Positions 61,184-64,000 of a DNA stretch of 64,000 nt are shown in pieces; positions within the stretch are counted from its first letter, which is position 1; each line of letters starts with the position of its first letter. Made by a program: the position numbers and the translations under genes. The notes under the pieces are model-generated. The model was not told the DNA's origin. It worked only from the letters and a program-made list of their open reading frames with translations, and made no database searches. This DNA is from JBHIKY01 sp042139015. GTDB taxonomy: Bacteria; Bacillota; Bacilli; Bacillales; Marinococcaceae. The stretch lies in NCBI RefSeq assembly GCF_042139015.1, contig NZ_JBHIKY010000011.1, positions 71,036 through 135,035 of the forward strand, written 5' to 3'.

Positions 61184-63025
61184 CTAGGCTTCAGCCGGCA
61201 GTGCAGCATCCTCCACCAGCTCTGAGGCACTTTTTGCATTGCGGTTCGCAAGCTCAAGCAGCTTTTCACGCAGCGTCTCCTTATCAAAAAGCGGAAATGT
61301 GGAAGTGATATCCTCAATTTCTTCCATAAACATGTAGGACGGTTTTCCGACATAAATTTTCGGATAGATCTGTTTGTCATCGACTTCGTTATCATTTAAC
61401 AGCTCTTCGTAAAGCTTTTCACCATTTCGGACACCTGTATAAGAAATCCCGATATCATCGATTGCATGGCCAGAGAGCTTGATCAAGTTTTTGGCAAGAT
61501 CGACTATCTTTACCGGCACTCCCATGTCGAGCACAAAAGTTTCTCCTCCACTCGCTAGGCTCCCCGCCTGGATGACAAGCCTGGATGCTTCAGGAATGGT
61601 CATAAAATAACGGACCATCTCGGGGTGGGTTACGGTGACAGGTCCTCCTTTTTGAATTTGCTTTTTGAATAATGGAATTACACTTCCGCGGCTTCCGAGC
61701 ACATTGCCGAATCGAACAACAGCAAAGCGGGTAGCGCTGACTTGATTCATATTCTGTACGACCATTTCTGCGAGCCTTTTGGTAGCCCCCATAACACTCG
61801 TCGGATTTACTGCCTTGTCCGAGGAGATCATGACAAATGTTTCGGCTCTGCTGGAGCTGGCTGCTTTTGCTACATTCATCGTTCCAATAACATTATTTTT
61901 CAACGCCTCTTCCGGATTGCGTTCCATTAACGGAACATGTTTGTGCGCTGCAGCATGGTAAACAACATCAGGTTCATGGAGATGTAAAATAGATGCTATT
62001 TTCTTTGCATCCTGTATATCTGCGATTTCTGTAACAAATTCAATGGGCGACTCATGAAACAGTTCAAGAAGCTCCATTTCAATGGAATAAATGCTGTTTT
62101 CACCGTGACCCAGCAGTATTAATTTGTGCGGATGAAATCTTGCAATCTGCCGGCAGATTTCTGAACCGATCGACCCGCCTGCTCCTGTGACCAATACTAC
62201 TTTCCCTCCTACTGATTCAGCTATCGCTTCATAATCAAGCTCTACCGGCTCTCTCCCAAGAAGATCCTCGACCCGGACATCCCGAAATTGATTCACTTGC
62301 AGCTTCCCTGTAACAAGGTCCTCTATCATTGGCATGATTTGGGTTTTGACCTTCGTAGCTGCGCATTCCTGATAGATTTCATTCAGCCTTTTTCGATCAA
62401 GAGAAGGAATCGCAATCACGATATTGTCAATTTGTTTCTCTTCTGCCACTCTTTTAATATCCTTTGTTCCGCCCGCAACCGGAATGTTATAGATTTCATA
62501 ATGGTGTTTCTCTGTATCATCATCGACAAATGCAACCGGCAGTAGATCGCTTCGCTGGCTTTCCTGAAGTCGTCTTGCGACCAGTGTTCCAGCAGATCCT
62601 GCTCCGACGATCAATGTCCGCTTTTTATTCGTACTGACCTTCAACCTGCTTTTGGCGATCCGCCAGGACAGCCGTGACCCGCCAATAAATACAATTTGAA
62701 GAAAAAAGGTTATGACGAGAATCCGAAGTGTGATTACCTGGACAATCAACTGCTGAAAGGCGGCTGTCATTAGAATAGTGAGCCCGACAGTCTTTAAAAT
62801 AACAAGCACTTCTCCCCAGCTCGCATACTCCCAAGTTTTTTTATATAAACGGTATGCATACGAGAATGCGAAAAAATGTATGAGTATGCCAGCCAGCGTG
62901 ATATAAAACAAGGGACTCGCCAAAAATGCATATTCATATAAAAAAATGCTGCTCATCAGAAGAGCAGTAAGAATAAAAATCGAATCTATGACAATAGTAA
63001 CTGCTAATTTTTTTCGATAAACCAT
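61184..63025 (-). CDS. epsC: UDP-sugar 4,6-dehydratase (EpsC/PglF-like)
   Basis: A 613-residue membrane-bound short-chain dehydrogenase. Residues 1-120 have four membrane helices, then a first nucleotide-binding domain (RTLIVGAGSAGTLVARRLQ) and the catalytic domain starting VVLVTGAGGSIGSEICRQIARF. The active site SSDKAVNPTSVMGATKRLAE has Met in place of the usual Tyr, as is normal for the PglF/FlaA1-like large dehydratases. It would make a UDP-4-keto-6-deoxy sugar for the aminotransferase next to it. The frame extends to 63181, but AAAGGGGGCAAG precedes ATG 63025. First gene of the large EPS operon. Confidence 0.92.
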   Translation of the reverse strand: MVYRKKLAVTIVIDSIFILTALLMSSIFLYEYAFLASPLFYITLAGILIHFFAFSYAYRLYKKTWEYASWGEVLVILKTVGLTILMTAAFQQLIVQVITLRILVITFFLQIVFIGGSRLSWRIAKSRLKVSTNKKRTLIVGAGSAGTLVARRLQESQRSDLLPVAFVDDDTEKHHYEIYNIPVAGGTKDIKRVAEEKQIDNIVIAIPSLDRKRLNEIYQECAATKVKTQIMPMIEDLVTGKLQVNQFRDVRVEDLLGREPVELDYEAIAESVGGKVVLVTGAGGSIGSEICRQIARFHPHKLILLGHGENSIYSIEMELLELFHESPIEFVTEIADIQDAKKIASILHLHEPDVVYHAAAHKHVPLMERNPEEALKNNVIGTMNVAKAASSSRAETFVMISSDKAVNPTSVMGATKRLAEMVVQNMNQVSATRFAVVRFGNVLGSRGSVIPLFKKQIQKGGPVTVTHPEMVRYFMTIPEASRLVIQAGSLASGGETFVLDMGVPVKIVDLAKNLIKLSGHAIDDIGISYTGVRNGEKLYEELLNDNEVDDKQIYPKIYVGKPSYMFMEEIEDITSTFPLFDKETLREKLLELANRNAKSASELVEDAALPAEA

Positions 63026-63189
63026 GATCTCTTGCCCCCTTTTTATAAAATTGGAGAGCAGGCAAAAAAATAAAATATGGGCATTCAACCCTTCCTCACT
63101 CCACACCTTCGATGACCAGCATCTAAGGTATTTTACCCACAGCATGAACGAGTGCCTCCAGTGATAACGGCTGGGAGACATTACCGTAC

Positions 63190-63222
63190 TTTATATGGTT
63201 CTTAAAGTTCTTAATAAAGAAC
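63190..63222 (-). promoter_or_regulatory. SinR-box-like operator upstream of epsC
   Basis: On the minus strand, GTTCTTTATTAAGAAC (63207-63222) is an inverted repeat in which the first arm is a perfect SinR box (GTTCTYT) and the second has one mismatch; a further half-site AAGAACC follows at once (63198-63206). A TATAAA at 63190-63195 may be the -10 box, with a poor -35 inside the operator. This mirrors the arrangement at the B. subtilis eps promoter, where SinR represses. Confidence 0.55.
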
Positions 63223-63328
63223 AATTTCATTAAAAAAAATAATTCTCGTTTTTAAATCTCTTTAATTAAACACAAACATTTAATTCTGCTGTAATATAAA
63301 ATTTAGCCATGAATGGAGGGAAGTTTTA

Positions 63329-63517
63329 ATGTTCTATAAAAAGAATATATGGAAAGTATATAACGAACATCGAGACCTAACAACCATTACAAATTACCGA
63401 ATTCTTTCTTTTTCGCGCTTGATTGTTCTTTATAATGAAATATTACCTATTTTTCTTCAATTTCCTCCATTTTTCAAATTAATCATGGTTCAATATAAAG
63501 AACATCCTGGTCAATAG
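63329..63517 (+). CDS. Possible small protein of unknown function
   Basis: A 62-codon frame with a good ribosome site (GGAGGGAAG, about 7 bases before ATG 63329) in the AT-rich region divergent from epsC. The peptide has a basic N-terminus and one hydrophobic stretch (IVLYNEILPIFLQFPPFFKLIMV). I recognise no family, so it may be a spurious frame. Confidence 0.3.
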   Translation: MFYKKNIWKVYNEHRDLTTITNYRILSFSRLIVLYNEILPIFLQFPPFFKLIMVQYKEHPGQ

Positions 63518-63876
63518 TCCTAAACAGAAGAAATGCGTTATTGATCAAGTATAAAAAAGTTTTTTTCAGAACTTTACTGATAAATTCTTGTACAATGCTG
63601 TAGAGAACGTTCGTTTTCCTTTAAGAAAGCCAGCCGCTGCAGGGGGCTGCTTTCCGCGGGCAGCGCAAAACAAGATTCATGGTTACCGCGATGCGATAAA
63701 GTCTCTGGAATTTTTGTGGAAAACGGGGAATCATTCTTTTCACGCACAGGAGGCGGACATGAGATCCGCTATTCTCTTATAATGCCCTTATTTCTATAGT
63801 TTGGCGGACAACAGGTACGCTATTTACTTCAATAGTGGGGAATTTGGATTACTTTTCGGCCGTTAACGGAACCCAT
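63518..63876. other. Intergenic region with GC-rich remnant and repeat copy E
   Basis: No gene is supported. A GC-rich stretch (about 63600-63740) resembling those beside copies A and B is followed by repeat copy E (63753-63876). Confidence 0.5.
63753..63876. repeat. Palindromic repeat, copy E, interrupted
   Basis: Units at 63753-63774 (+), 63804-63826 (+) and 63863-63876 (-). The third unit runs AACGGAACCCA and then, where TGTCCGCC is expected, changes to TGGACCTCTGTC, the start of the insertion-sequence-like end. Confidence 0.7.
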
Positions 63877-64000
63877 GGACCTCTGTCAAGAAAGTGGACA
63901 CCCTTTAACAGAATAGGAATGATGCGATGGTGACAGCTACAGATCATTCTTCCCTATGTTTCAATCGTAGATGATCTCGCAGAAGCGTCAAGCCCAGCCC
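63877..64000. mobile_element. Probable end of an IS3-family insertion sequence
   Basis: TGGACCTCTGTCAAGAAAGTGG and following bases resemble the terminal inverted repeat of IS3-family elements from bacilli (complement ...TGTCCACTTTCTTGACAGAGGTCCA). The other 100 bases show no coding frame of note, so only a terminal part lies in the window and the transposase, if any, would be outside it. Confidence 0.4.

Overview
The window looks like chromosomal DNA of a low-to-mid GC member of the Bacillaceae, probably a halophilic or alkaliphilic one. This is an inference from strong AGGAGG-type ribosome sites, a BirA-type biotin operator, a PgsBC-type poly-gamma-glutamate locus, a YkuS homologue, a KinB-like kinase, a possible SinR-type operator and a very acidic extracytoplasmic loop in one polymerase. 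I see no rRNA, tRNA or CRISPR array. One probable insertion-sequence end lies at the right edge.

Layout: (1) 0.3-2.0 kb, a CPA1 Na+/H+ antiporter with a DUF2294/MpsC-like gene. (2) 2.2-7.4 kb, minus-strand genes: a YrhK-like protein, an SRPBCC protein, and a compact five-gene run (methyltransferase, nucleotidyltransferase, TPR protein, non-secreted endonuclease I, APH-like kinase). (3) 7.4-10.3 kb, a PadR repressor with its promoter/operator, a truncated DUF2812 relic, a BASS/ACR3-like transporter and an orphan KinB-like histidine kinase. (4) 11.2-19.5 kb, a first exopolysaccharide cluster on the minus strand: LmbE deacetylase, Wzy-like polymerase, GNAT, GT2, Wzx flippase and an asparagine-synthase-like protein. 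(5) 20-27.3 kb, single genes: DUF6020, GNAT, DUF2339, desaturase, PHP phosphatase, DUF4395. (6) 27.5-32.1 kb, bioW-bioA-bioF-bioD plus a small membrane protein, behind a BirA operator. (7) 32-37 kb, DsbA-like, YkuS, an unusual AbrB-AbrB-zinc-CHAD fusion, a luciferase-like monooxygenase, and a DUF6773/XRE pair with a long palindrome upstream. (8) 37.7-41.4 kb, a poly-gamma-glutamate operon pgsB-pgsC-(pgsE-like)-capD/ggt without pgsA. (9) 41.4-44.1 kb, a TPR/winged-helix-like protein, a small membrane protein and trhO. (10) 44.2-63.0 kb, a second, much larger exopolysaccharide cluster on the minus strand, running from an epsC-like dehydratase through aminotransferase, glycosyltransferases, galE, beta-helix protein, Wzz, a degenerate CpsD, Wzx, Wzy, a GINT-like transferase and an acyltransferase to a PLP-decarboxylase/ATP-grasp/FemAB-like cassette.

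The region is thus largely devoted to cell-surface polymers: two Wzx/Wzy-type polysaccharide loci and one poly-gamma-glutamate locus within about 52 kb. The intergenic spaces carry a dispersed family of palindromically arranged 20-22 bp units (five multi-unit copies and one single unit) and two MITE-like elements. The most noteworthy items are the AbrB-CHAD fusion, the CpsD homologue with three substituted nucleotide-binding motifs, SinR-like operator sequences in front of the large EPS cluster and its decarboxylase cassette, the pgs operon without pgsA, and the four-unit repeat family, one copy of which seems to be cut by the insertion sequence.
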